64,000 nucleotides of DNA. Origin: Roseovarius sp. 217 (lineage in GTDB: Bacteria; Pseudomonadota; Alphaproteobacteria; Rhodobacterales; Rhodobacteraceae). Location of the stretch: the NCBI RefSeq assembly GCF_000152845.1, contig NZ_CH902585.1, forward strand, positions 75,792 to 139,791. The letters are read 5' to 3'. Below, piece after piece: positions 1-9,600 of this stretch. The notes under the pieces are model-generated. The model did not search any database. It was not told where the DNA came from and worked only from the letters and a program-made list of their open reading frames with translations. Made by a program: the position numbers and the translations under genes. Positions within the stretch are counted from its first letter, which is position 1; each line of letters opens with the position of its first letter.

Positions 1-393
1 CTCCAGTCGATGCCCGGTCTTGGGCCAATGACAGCGCTGGCGATTGAAGCATTTGCGCCACAGATGGACAACTTCAGAAAGGGACGCGACTTCGCAGCCT
101 GGCTGGGACTTGTGCCGCGGCAGAATTCGACGGGCGGAAAGACCCGACTTGGGCGCATGTCCAAAGCAGGGCAAAAGGACATAAGACGCTTGCTGATTAT
201 TGGCGCCATGGCACGGCTCACCCCGCGCGGCCGCCTGGGAATAAAACCAGGATCATGGCTGGCTAGGATGCTGGACCGGAAACCGAAGATGCTGGTAGCG
301 GTGGCTTTGGCGAACAAGATGGCTCGAATGATCTGGGCGATGCTGACAAAAAAAGAGGACTATCGGGAACCGGCCCAGGGTGTTCTGGTCTGA
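1..393 (+). pseudogene. IS110-family transposase, C-terminal part cut by the window edge
   Basis: The frame is open from base 1 and ends at 393. It carries the IS110/IS1111 C-terminal domain (Transposase_20): a helix-hairpin-helix-like start (PGLGPMTAL), then GRDFAAWLGLVPRQ, a TGGK turn and a conserved ALANKMARMIWA helix near the end. In the full protein this part follows a RuvC-like DEDD domain, which would lie left of the window. Whether the element is intact cannot be told from here. The listed start is only the window edge. Confidence 0.85.
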
Positions 394-1105
394 GCATATA
401 AACTCAATCAGATAACCTGACGCCGGGAAACGGGAGGTGTGAGAAATCGAGAAATTGAATGGGAAACGGATCGAAAAGATCGGGAGTGGGAAAACCAGTT
501 TACGGCCTAGGGCGCACGAGCCCGCAGGGGAGATTGAGGCCTGCTCCGCTGATCACCATACCGGCCAGCGGCATATCAGACGCCGCACACTAAGGCCAGA
601 TAGAAGACCGCACTCGATCCCACCTCGCGACGTCAGATACTTCTTGCATAACGGGCGGCAACCATAGAAGGCCAACAGGCTCAAGTCAAAGTTGATGGGG
701 CAGTGCTCCCGCATCCAAAACGACACGGATCCGCAAAAGCGCTCATATGCGCAACATCATGCGGGATGGACGGCGAACCGTTAGTAGCCTTGCGGCATTG
801 CATACGCAGCATTCTTCATAAGCGGCCACTCGTCGCGTTGAAGTCGAAAGGTAGCAGTGCGCAGAGAACAGACGGTGCAAAGTTGCACACACCTGCCCGG
901 CCTTTGGAAGATGAAGGGCGCGAAGCTGCCTTCCACCAGCCGATCTGCTGTTGCTTTGCTGCCATTTAAGCACTGCACTTCTCATGCGGGGCTCATAGTG
1001 CGAACTTGATGCAAAAATCTAAACAGACCGGCGGCCACGGGCTGGTATTCAAATGACTGTCTGCGGCAAGCAGCGCTACACGGGCGGTGGCGTGAGTGCG
1101 CACCG
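394..1105. other. Gene-free stretch after the IS110 transposase
   Basis: Only short open frames with arginine-rich, low-complexity translations occur on both strands, and none resembles a known protein. The first few hundred bases after the transposase stop are probably the non-coding end of the IS110-type element, which in the IS1111 group lies downstream of the transposase and can encode its guide (bridge) RNA. The element's right end could not be fixed. The rest, up to the DUF2848 gene, shows nothing recognisable. Confidence 0.4.
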
Positions 1106-1762
1106 TCACGCAACGACTGGGAGACGTATGCAGTTATAGCCCAACGAAATCGTGCGTCCGGTCATGGGATCATGCAGACGCGCCCTGAACCGGTCTGCGG
1201 CGCGGACTCCGCCAATGGCGGTCAGCGTGCCGCACATCATCGCCGCGTTGTCAGGCATGGCGGTTGCGTCGATCAACTCAGCCAGCGGCCTGATTGCGGC
1301 CAGCGTGCCAAATTGATAGGTGACCCAGCCGCCATCCTCGAAAATTTCAGACACCAGCGTCAGGTCATCCAGCCGATCCTCGACGTCGCTCCACCGCCAC
1401 AAATCCGCTGCTACAGGTTTTGGGCAGGCCTGCTTTGAGGCCGCGACCGACACAGCTTCGAGCCCACGGTCGGTATGATCGGACCCGAGGCCAAGCCAGA
1501 TTTGATCGTTGGAGATAATGATCAGCGGCTCTGCCTCGCCAGACGTTTCATTTCCGAGTACTTCGATCCGGTCAGACTGACATAGCAGATTCGTCCCAAT
1601 GCGGTAGAAAAGCGGTGTTGTCGTCGGAGGGGGGACGCCAATTTCCACAAGTTCTTCTATATGGTGCCGGACAGCGGCAGTATCGCGTCCAGTCCATCCT
1701 GCGACAATTAATGCGTTGATACGAAAGCTTTGCGGGCCGGTGGGTGTCTCGAACTGCATCAC
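1106..1762 (-). CDS. DUF2848 family protein
   Basis: A 218-residue protein with the features I associate with DUF2848, a family distantly related to fumarylacetoacetate hydrolases: an N-terminal segment with INALIVAGWTGRD, and a central NDQIWLGLGSDHTDRGLE with the SDHTDR signature. No biochemical function is established for the family to my knowledge. Two Met codons lie at the start (1762 and 1759). It is transcribed away from the LysR gene at 1836, with 73 bp between them, the usual arrangement of a regulator and its target. It probably belongs to the same catabolic locus as the TRAP and oxoprolinase genes. Confidence 0.7.
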   Translation of the reverse strand: MMQFETPTGPQSFRINALIVAGWTGRDTAAVRHHIEELVEIGVPPPTTTPLFYRIGTNLLCQSDRIEVLGNETSGEAEPLIIISNDQIWLGLGSDHTDRGLEAVSVAASKQACPKPVAADLWRWSDVEDRLDDLTLVSEIFEDGGWVTYQFGTLAAIRPLAELIDATAMPDNAAMMCGTLTAIGGVRAADRFRARLHDPMTGRTISLGYNCIRLPVVA

Positions 1763-1835
1763 GGATCCTTTCGGGGCTGGCTTGCCGCCTACAAACCGCT
1801 AACCTGACCGACATGCAAGCTTTGGACACCCTTCC

Positions 1836-2708
1836 ATGACGCTGGATCAAATCACCGCTTTCCTGTGGGTTGCCCGGCTTGGCGGGTTCCGAAAGGCTGC
1901 CGAACAACTTCATCTGACGCAGCCGGCCATCTCGACCCGCATCGCCAAACTGGAGGAGGAGCTTGCGACGCCGCTCTTTGAGCGGGACGGGAGCGGCTTG
2001 ACGTTGACACGGCAGGGCACGTTGTTGTTGTCCTATGCTAGGCAGATGCTGTTCGTGCAGGACGAGATCCGCAAGCATGTGGCCGATACGGCGGGATTGA
2101 CTGGGTTGTTCCGGATAGGCGCGTCGGAGACCATCGCGCAAAGCTGGCTACCTGACTTTCTGAAGGCGTTCAGCGCCGTTTATCCGCGGATCAACATCGA
2201 CCTGACGGTCGACATCTCGACTGACCTGCGCGAATCGCTTCTGACGCGCCGGCTTGATCTGGCGCTACTAATGGGGCCAGTATCGGAATTTTCCGTCGAA
2301 AACATAGCGCTGCCGCCGTTCGATCTGCACTGGTATTGTGCGGCGGACAGCGCGCCTGTCGATCTGGCGACGACGCCCGTGATCTCGTTCTCAGCCAAGA
2401 CGCGCCCTTACCGTGAACTGATGACGTTGCTGGCCCGCCATGTCAGTCCCAGCGTGCGTGTCTTTACCTCCACCTCGTTGTCAGCCAGCCTGCAGATTAT
2501 TGCTGCGGGTTCAGCGGTCGGGCCATTTCCCCGCGCGCTGGCTGGCAAGCTGATCGCCGAAGGGCGGATCATCGAATTCGACCCCGGTTTATCTGTCAGT
2601 CCACTGGCGTTTACTGCCTCCTACCTAGGAGAGCCGCGCAATTTTCTAGCCGAGGATGGGGCGGTTATTGCCTTGCAAGCCGCGAAGGAATGGCAGGCAA
2701 TGAATTAA
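1836..2708 (+). CDS. LysR-family transcriptional regulator
   Basis: A 290-residue LysR-type regulator. The N-terminal winged helix-turn-helix spans about residues 3-62 (FRKAAEQLHLTQPAISTRI, then LEEELATPLFERDG). The C-terminal effector domain starts near residue 90 (FRIGASETIAQSWLPDFL). It lies between the divergent DUF2848 gene and the downstream cyclase/TRAP/oxoprolinase operon, 86 bp ahead of the latter on the same strand. The inferred role is control of both; the effector could be pyroglutamate or a related compound, which is a guess from context. Confidence 0.9.
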   Translation: MTLDQITAFLWVARLGGFRKAAEQLHLTQPAISTRIAKLEEELATPLFERDGSGLTLTRQGTLLLSYARQMLFVQDEIRKHVADTAGLTGLFRIGASETIAQSWLPDFLKAFSAVYPRINIDLTVDISTDLRESLLTRRLDLALLMGPVSEFSVENIALPPFDLHWYCAADSAPVDLATTPVISFSAKTRPYRELMTLLARHVSPSVRVFTSTSLSASLQIIAAGSAVGPFPRALAGKLIAEGRIIEFDPGLSVSPLAFTASYLGEPRNFLAEDGAVIALQAAKEWQAMN

Positions 2709-2794
2709 AACTATTTATAGAAACTGATCGAAATTGATAATTTGAATTGCTCATTTGCCTGTGCAACCCTTTCCTTGCGTCACGGGGAGTGTGA

Positions 2795-3655
2795 ATGGCC
2801 TTGGATCAGATCACCTATGAAATACTGCGGACCCAGCCGGCCTCAGACGTCCGTCAGGCAATCCGAGGCGGGACTTGGACCCGGCATACCGCAGGGCTGG
2901 CGCAGGGTAAGTTGCAATGCAATCTGGCAATCCTGCCTGCACAATACGCATTGGACTTTCTGACCTTCTGTCAGAGAAACCCCAAGCCATGCCCTGTCGT
3001 GGGCATAACCAACAGGGGCGATCCGATGATGCCGACGTTGGGGCACGACATCGACATTCGTACAGATGTGCCACAGTATCGCACCTTTCGTGACGGCGTG
3101 TTGACCGGCGAGCAATCCGACATCATCGATCTATGGCGCGACGATCTTGTTGGTGTAGCGATTGGGTGTTCCTTCACCTTTGAAAACGCCCTCGTGGCGG
3201 CGGGAATACCTGTGAAGCATATCGAACGCGACACGACCGTGCCAATGTATAATTCCAACATCCAGTTGACGCCTGCGGGGCCGTTTTCAGGAACCATGGT
3301 CATTACCATGCGCCCGATTCCGCGGACCCGCGTCGATGACGCGATCCGGATCAGCGCCCAGTTTCCGCAGGCTCACGGTGCACCGGTTGCGGTAGGCGAT
3401 CCAGCAGACGTCGGCATCGCTGATCTGCAGCGACCCGATTGGGGCGAGCCCGTGCCCGTCACTCAAGACGAGGTGCCGGTATACTGGGCCTGCGGCGTGA
3501 CCCCTCAGAACGTCTTGCGCGCGGCAAACCTGCCGCTGTGCATCACTCACAAGCCCGGCTGCATGCTGATCGCAGACGCGGGCGAACGCGACGACACAAA
3601 CATTCTGTCGGGACTAAGACCCGTCGAACCTACCAACAAGGAGAACCAAACATGA
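2795..3655 (+). CDS. D-glutamate cyclase family protein (DUF1445 / YcsI, putative hydro-lyase)
   Basis: A 286-residue protein of the DUF1445/YcsI family, recognised by VAIGCSFTFENAL (about residues 121-133), YWACGVTPQ (about 232) and ITHKPGCML (about 254). The human family member DGLUCY carries this domain and turns D-glutamate into 5-oxo-D-proline; bacterial members are usually annotated only as putative hydro-lyases. A GGGGAG ribosome site precedes the start. The stop overlaps the next start by 4 bp (ATGA), so it is translationally coupled to dctP. Its place in one operon with a TRAP importer and a 5-oxoprolinase-type enzyme supports a role in D-glutamate/pyroglutamate metabolism, though the substrate is inferred. 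Confidence 0.8.
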   Translation: MALDQITYEILRTQPASDVRQAIRGGTWTRHTAGLAQGKLQCNLAILPAQYALDFLTFCQRNPKPCPVVGITNRGDPMMPTLGHDIDIRTDVPQYRTFRDGVLTGEQSDIIDLWRDDLVGVAIGCSFTFENALVAAGIPVKHIERDTTVPMYNSNIQLTPAGPFSGTMVITMRPIPRTRVDDAIRISAQFPQAHGAPVAVGDPADVGIADLQRPDWGEPVPVTQDEVPVYWACGVTPQNVLRAANLPLCITHKPGCMLIADAGERDDTNILSGLRPVEPTNKENQT

Positions 3656-4683
3656 AAAAGACACTGACTTTGCTTGCGATGACCACGACCTTGGCGTCAC
3701 CCGCTCTGGCTGAAACACTAGCCGTTGTTGGTAGCTGGTCGAGCCTTCCGCTAAACAATGAATACGAAGTGCCATTCTGGACCGAAACCCTGCCAGCGGC
3801 TTCCGATGGCGAGATCGTTATCGAAATGACAACGCACGATCAGATGAATTTAGGCGTCGGCGATATTTATGCGCTTCTCGGACAGGGCGTCTATGATGTC
3901 GGCATGACTGTGGCGGATTACGCTGTTGCCGACGCACCCGAGCTTGAAGGCCTCGATGTGCCAATGTTGAGCGGTAATGCGGAAGAAGCCCGCGCCATGG
4001 TCGAAGCGGCGCGTCCGATGATTGATGACATCTTTGCGACACGTTTCAACAGCAAAGTGCTGGCGATTGCGCCCTACCCGCCACAAGTTGTGTTTTGCAA
4101 CGCCGAAATCAGCAATCTTGATGATCTGGCAGGCATGAAGATCAGGGCTTCCGGGCGCATGACGGCGAAGTTTCTTGAAGCCCTCGGGGCCGAAGGCATC
4201 AACGTGTCCTTCGCCGAGGTTCCCGGCGCTCTGCAAAAGGGCGTTGTCGATTGCGCGGTGACCGGCGCAGGGTCCGGCTATTCAGCTGGCTGGTGGGAAG
4301 TCTCCACGCACCTGATGCCGATTGCACTGGGTGGCTGGGACCCGGTCGTCACGGCCATCAACATGGACAAGTGGAACAGCCTGACACCAGAGATGCAGAC
4401 CCTTATCCAGACCGAAATCAAGGCAAACTTCGAAGACCCAGCATGGGCCTCCGCCCAGAACGCACTGACCAACGACATCGCTTGCCTGACCGGCGAAGGC
4501 GAATGTACTGGCGGTGACGTGCGCGGCATGACGCTCGTGGCTGTGACGCCGGAGGATGAAGCGAAGGCGCGGGAAATTCTGACAACCGAAGTATTGCCTG
4601 AATGGGCGGAACGCGCTGGTGACAAATGGAAGGCTCGGTGGAACGACAGCGTGGGTGCCACCGTAGGCGTCACCATTCCCTGA
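3652..4683 (+). CDS. dctP: TRAP transporter substrate-binding protein (DctP family)
   Basis: A 343-residue periplasmic solute receptor. The start at 3652 is chosen because it gives a clean Sec signal peptide (MKKTLTLLAMTTTLASPALA) and a GGAG ribosome site; the open frame extends further upstream but that part overlaps the cyclase gene. The DctP signature LDDLAGMKIRASGRMTAKFL (about residues 155-175) carries the arginine that binds ligand carboxylates in this family. It works with the DctQ and DctM proteins encoded next. The ligand is likely a carboxylate such as pyroglutamate, inferred from neighbours. Confidence 0.92.
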   Translation: MKKTLTLLAMTTTLASPALAETLAVVGSWSSLPLNNEYEVPFWTETLPAASDGEIVIEMTTHDQMNLGVGDIYALLGQGVYDVGMTVADYAVADAPELEGLDVPMLSGNAEEARAMVEAARPMIDDIFATRFNSKVLAIAPYPPQVVFCNAEISNLDDLAGMKIRASGRMTAKFLEALGAEGINVSFAEVPGALQKGVVDCAVTGAGSGYSAGWWEVSTHLMPIALGGWDPVVTAINMDKWNSLTPEMQTLIQTEIKANFEDPAWASAQNALTNDIACLTGEGECTGGDVRGMTLVAVTPEDEAKAREILTTEVLPEWAERAGDKWKARWNDSVGATVGVTIP

Positions 4684-4766
4684 CCTGATGCTCCCTAAGC
4701 CGGTCGGGCGGCTGCAACTGCTGCCCGACTGCCATGTCATCCTCCCACGTAAAAGGAGAAGCGGCC

Positions 4767-5312
4767 ATGGCCGACAGTGTCTTGCACCTCATGCGCACCC
4801 TCAACCGGGGTGTGGCTTATCTGATCGGTATCATGCTGCTGGCCTGTGCAGCATTCGTTCTTGCCGATATTGTGTTGCGCCAGTTCGGCACCTCGTTCGG
4901 CGGCACAGACGATATAAGTGGCTATGTCATGGCCATCGCGACAGCCTGGGGTATGGGCTTTGCCTTGCTCGAACTAAGTCATGTGCGCATCGACCTGCTG
5001 CGCCAAAAGGCGAATCCGCTTGGACGTTCGTTGTTCGATATCTTTTCCATGATCGTGATGACCGCTGTCGTGCTGGTCATCGCCTATCATTGCTGGCCGG
5101 TGCTTGAAAGGTCGATCACCAATTCATCCACTGCGAATACCCCGCTAGAAACGCCGCTGATCTGGGTGCAGGGTCCGTGGTTCGCAGGGTGGGTCTGGTT
5201 CGGCATCGTGTCGACGCTGACCACACTGTCGGCGCTTGCGTTGATACTGCAGGGCCGTTTCGCGGAGTCGGAACAGGCTATCGGGGCCTTTGGCGAGGCG
5301 GACATGCGATGA
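4767..5312 (+). CDS. dctQ: TRAP transporter small membrane subunit (DctQ)
   Basis: A 181-residue protein with four predicted membrane helices, matching the DctQ family. One begins near GVAYLIGIMLLACAAFVLAD, a second lies around SGYVMAIATAWGMGFALLEL, the third around MIVMTAVVLVIAYH and the fourth around WVWFGIVSTLTTLSALALIL. The start at 4767 follows AAAGGAGAA at proper distance; an in-frame ATG at 4734 lacks this. The stop overlaps the dctM start by 4 bp (ATGA), so both membrane subunits are coupled. Confidence 0.88.
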   Translation: MADSVLHLMRTLNRGVAYLIGIMLLACAAFVLADIVLRQFGTSFGGTDDISGYVMAIATAWGMGFALLELSHVRIDLLRQKANPLGRSLFDIFSMIVMTAVVLVIAYHCWPVLERSITNSSTANTPLETPLIWVQGPWFAGWVWFGIVSTLTTLSALALILQGRFAESEQAIGAFGEADMR

Positions 5313-6592
5313 TAACATATACCGCCGTTGGGCTTCTGGGTCTGCTGGCCCTGTCCATTCCCGTCGGGGTCGTCCTGTTCCTGCTTGGCATGGGGATCGA
5401 CCAATTCTTTAGCTCTTTTCCGTTGCTGCGCGGTCTTGGAGCGCTGGTGTGGTCGTCATCGAACTCGGCCACGCTGATCGCCATTCCCTTCTTTGTGCTG
5501 TTGGGCGAAATCCTCGTACGCAGCGGTGTAGCTGCCCGCACCTATGCCGCCCTCGACAAATGGGTGTCGTGGTTGCCCGGTGGTCTGATCCATGCCAACG
5601 TCGCGACGGCGACCATGTTTTCGGCAATCTCGGGTTCGTCCGTGGCAACTGCGGCGACCGTGGCCACCGTGGCAATGCCGCAGGCCGAAAAGCTCGGCTA
5701 CGATCCCAAGCTGTTTTCCGGGGCCATCGCGGCTGGAGGCACGCTGGGCATTATGATCCCGCCCTCGATCAACCTCATCGTTTACGGCTTTCTGACGCAA
5801 ACCTCGATCCCGCAACTATTCCTAGCCGGCCTGATCCCCGGTCTTGGGCTTGCGCTGGCATTCGTTGTGATAACCGCGATCATCTGCGCCCTGCGCCCGT
5901 CTTTGGGAGGGGAACGCCGCAGTTTCCCGCTGTCAATCATGATGCGCGCGCTTGTCCAACTGGTGCCGATCCTGTTGCTGTTCGCCGCAATCGTCGGGTC
6001 GATCTACAAAGGATGGGCCACGCCTACCGAAGCCGCTGCCGTGGGCGTGGCCGGGGCCTTCATCATCGCCTTCTTTTTTGGACGCGTAGACTTGGCGATG
6101 GTGGGTCAGGCGACGTTGGGCACGGTCAAGATCACATCGATGATCATGCTGATCGTGATTGGTGCGTCTTTCTTGAACTTCACCCTCGCCTCGGCCGGAT
6201 TGGGCCGTGAATTGCAGGACTTCCTGAATGGCTTGGGTCTGTCGGCTGTCTCGACAATGCTGGTAATCGTCTTGATTTACATCGTGCTGGGCTTCTTCAT
6301 CGAAACACTGTCGCTGATGGTGGTGACAATCCCGATCATGGTGCCCTTGGTCATCCAGCTCGGGTATGATCCGGTCTGGTTTGGCATCCTGATGATCGTG
6401 CTTGTGGAAATGGCGCTGATCACACCGCCCGTGGGCCTCAATCTGTATGTGGTCCAAGCCGCGCGCACCTCGGGCAACCTATCCGATGTCATGCTGGGGG
6501 TCATTCCCTATGCTTTTGTTTTGCTGCTCATGGCCGCGGCCTTGCTCATTTTTCCACAGATCGCATTGTTTCTGCCCGCCCTTTTGAACTGA
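5309..6592 (+). CDS. dctM: TRAP transporter large permease (DctM)
   Basis: A 427-residue, strongly hydrophobic protein with about 12-13 membrane segments, the usual DctM size. Recognisable family motifs are NVATATMFSAISGSSVATAATV, GGTLGIMIPPSINLIVYG and, near the C-terminus, MALITPPVGLNLYVV. The start at 5309 overlaps the dctQ stop; the longer open frame from 5177 lies inside dctQ and is rejected. It forms the sodium-coupled transport channel of the tripartite importer. The hydantoinase/oxoprolinase gene starts 15 bp after the stop, which indicates one transcript. Confidence 0.93.
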   Translation: MITYTAVGLLGLLALSIPVGVVLFLLGMGIDQFFSSFPLLRGLGALVWSSSNSATLIAIPFFVLLGEILVRSGVAARTYAALDKWVSWLPGGLIHANVATATMFSAISGSSVATAATVATVAMPQAEKLGYDPKLFSGAIAAGGTLGIMIPPSINLIVYGFLTQTSIPQLFLAGLIPGLGLALAFVVITAIICALRPSLGGERRSFPLSIMMRALVQLVPILLLFAAIVGSIYKGWATPTEAAAVGVAGAFIIAFFFGRVDLAMVGQATLGTVKITSMIMLIVIGASFLNFTLASAGLGRELQDFLNGLGLSAVSTMLVIVLIYIVLGFFIETLSLMVVTIPIMVPLVIQLGYDPVWFGILMIVLVEMALITPPVGLNLYVVQAARTSGNLSDVMLGVIPYAFVLLLMAAALLIFPQIALFLPALLN

Positions 6593-6607
6593 TAGAGGAG
6601 ATGTTCC

Positions 6608-9600
6608 ATGTGGCAATTCTGGGTCGACCGTGGGGGCACCTTCACCGACATCGTTGCACGCACTCCTGAGGGCGACGTCAGGACGCACAAGCTTCTCTCA
6701 GAAAACCCCGAGGCCTATGAGGACGCTGCCGTCCATGGCATCCGCAGCCTGCTGGGCCTAGGCCCTAGCGACCCCATTCCTGCGGGGCTGATCGGGGCGG
6801 TCAAAATGGGCACAACCGTGGCGACCAACGCGCTACTCGAGCGCAAGGGGGAAGCGGTCGTCCTGGTCACCAACAGCGGCTTAGGTGACATCCTGCGGAT
6901 CGGCTATCAGAACCGGCCGCGCCTGTTCGATCTGCACATCGTGCTGCCAGAACTGCTACATACCGAAGTCATCGAGGTGACAGAACGTCTGGCCGCAAGC
7001 GGCGAAGTGGTCCGCCCACTGGACGAAACTGTTGTCCGCGCAGCACTGCAATCCGCACACGACTCTGGAACCCGTGCCGTCGCCGTGGCCCTCATGCACA
7101 GCTACCGCTTTCCGGCGCACGAACAGCAGATCGGTAAAATTGCACAAGAAATCGGTTTCACCCAAGTATCGCTGTCCCATGCCGCCAGCCCGCTGATCAA
7201 ACTGGTGGGCAGGGGCGACACTGCGGTGGTCGATGCCTACTTATCCCCCATCCTTCGGCGTTACGTCAATCAGGTGCGCGATGCGCTCAAGACGGTGGAT
7301 GGCAAGTCCGCACCTTTGATGTTCATGCAGTCCAACGGCGGGTTGACCGATGCAAATCTGTTTCAGGGTAAGGATGCAATCCTTTCTGGCCCCGCTGGTG
7401 GCGTCGTAGGCATGGTGCAGACCGCCGCCGCTCATCAGATCGACAAGCTGATCGGGTTCGACATGGGGGGCACCTCGACCGATGTGTGCCACTACGCGGG
7501 GTCCTTTGAACGCAGCTTTGAAACCGAAGTCGCGGGCGTACGGATGCGCGCGCCGATGATGTCGATCCATACAGTCGCCGCAGGTGGCGGTTCGATCCTG
7601 TCGTTTTCCCAAGGCCGTCTGCAGGTTGGGCCCGATAGTGCGGGCGCCAACCCTGGTCCCGCAAGCTATCGGCGGGGCGGGCCGCTGACCGTGACTGATT
7701 GCAACGTCCTACTTGGCAAGGTCCAGCCAGACCGGTTTCCCCATGTCTTTGGTCCAGGCAGCGACCAACCCCTTGACGTCGAGGCCGCCCGTACGAAGTT
7801 CGCCACCATGGCGCAGCAGATCGCCGACGAAACAGGCGAACCACCCCGCCCGGTCGAGGATCTGGCCACAGGCTTCCTGCGCATTGCGGTCGAAAATATG
7901 GCCAACGCGATTAAGAAAATCAGCGTGCAGCGGGGCTATGACGTGACCAAATATACCATGAACTGCTTTGGTGGTGCTGGCGGGCAACACGCCTGCCTTG
8001 TCGCCGATGTGCTGGGAATGGAAAAGATCTTTATCCACCCCTTTGCCGGTGTTCTGTCCGCCTTTGGGATGGGTCTGGCTGACGTGCGCGCGATCCGAGA
8101 ACACCAGTTCAGCGGACCGCTATCGGACCACAATCTGGCAGAAGCAGCACTGGACAAGCTGTCCCAAGAGGGCATCGCCGAGGTTGCCGATCAAGGCATT
8201 GCTTCAGACAACATCACCGTCGAGCGCCAAGCCCATCTGCGAACGGAAGGCGCGCATCAAACATTGGCCGTGCCGTTCGGATCTGCCGACCAAATGGCCC
8301 GCGATTTCGAAGCGACCCACCGGGCGCAATTCGGTTTTGTGCCCGACTACAAGGATCTGATCATCGATTTGCTGACCGCAGAGGCGATCGGCACAACCGG
8401 CGAGCAGGTCAGCATGGCGGCCCCCGACCTGCCGGATGCCACGCCCGGGGACATGGCCCGAATGTTTAGCGAAGGCGCCTGGGGCGATGTGCCCGTGCAC
8501 GACCGCACCAAGCTGCGCCTTGGCGACAAAGTCGACGGCCCGGCCATCCTGACTGAACCCACTGGCACCAACATTGTCGAGCCGGGCTGGCGTGCCGAGT
8601 GCATTGCGGGTGGAGATCTGATGCTGACCCGCGTCACAAAGCTCGACCGCGCCGAAGCAGTCGGCACTCAGGTTGATCCCGTCTTGCTGGAGGTGTTCAA
8701 CAACAAGTTCATGTCGATTGCCGACCAGATGGGGGCCACCCTAGCCAACACCGCCTATTCGGTCAACATCAAGGAACGGTACGATTTTTCCTGCGCGATC
8801 TTCGATGTGAATGGCGATCTGGTGGCCAACGCCCCCCATGTCCCGGTCCACCTCGGATCGATGTCGGAATCCGTGCGCGTCGTGCTGGCGCAAAACAAGG
8901 GTACCATTGCCCCCGGTGATGTGTTCATGATGAACAACCCCTACAACGGTGGCACCCACCTGCCGGATGTGACAGTGATCACGCCCGTCTTTGACGAGGT
9001 CGGGCAGAAAATCCTCTACACCGTCGCATCCCGCGGCCACCATGCAGATATCGGTGGTAAGACCCCGGGTTCGGCCCCGCCCGACAGCCGCCACATCGAT
9101 GAAGAAGGCGTGCTGATCGAGAATTTCCGGCTGGTCAAGGCGGGCACATTGCAAGGTGCATTGACGCGGGAGCTGCTGGCCTCGGGCAAATACCCCTGTC
9201 GCAACATCGACCAGAACATGGCCGACCTGTCCGCCCAGATCGCCGCAAATGCCACCGGCCAGACCGAATTGATAAAGCTTACGGGGCAGTTTGGGGCCGA
9301 GGTAGTCGCTGCCTACATGCGCCACGTCCAGGACAACGCCGAAGAATCGGTGCGATGTGTGCTAGACGTTTTGAAGGATTGCAGCAACGTCTACACTCTG
9401 GACTCCGGCAAACAGATCAAGGTTGCCATCACCGTCGACCATGCGGCGCGATCGGCGATCATTGATTTCTCGGGGACATCCGGACAGGATGAATTCAACT
9501 ATAACGCTCCATTGGCGATCTGCCGGGCCGTTGTGCTGTATGTCTTCCGCACACTTGTGGGTTCCGACATTCCAATGAACGAAGGCTGCCTGAAACCACT

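Noticed and set aside
455..969. Two small plus-strand frames in the left gap
   Set aside because: Arg/His-rich translations without ribosome sites, in what is probably the non-coding end of the IS110-type element.
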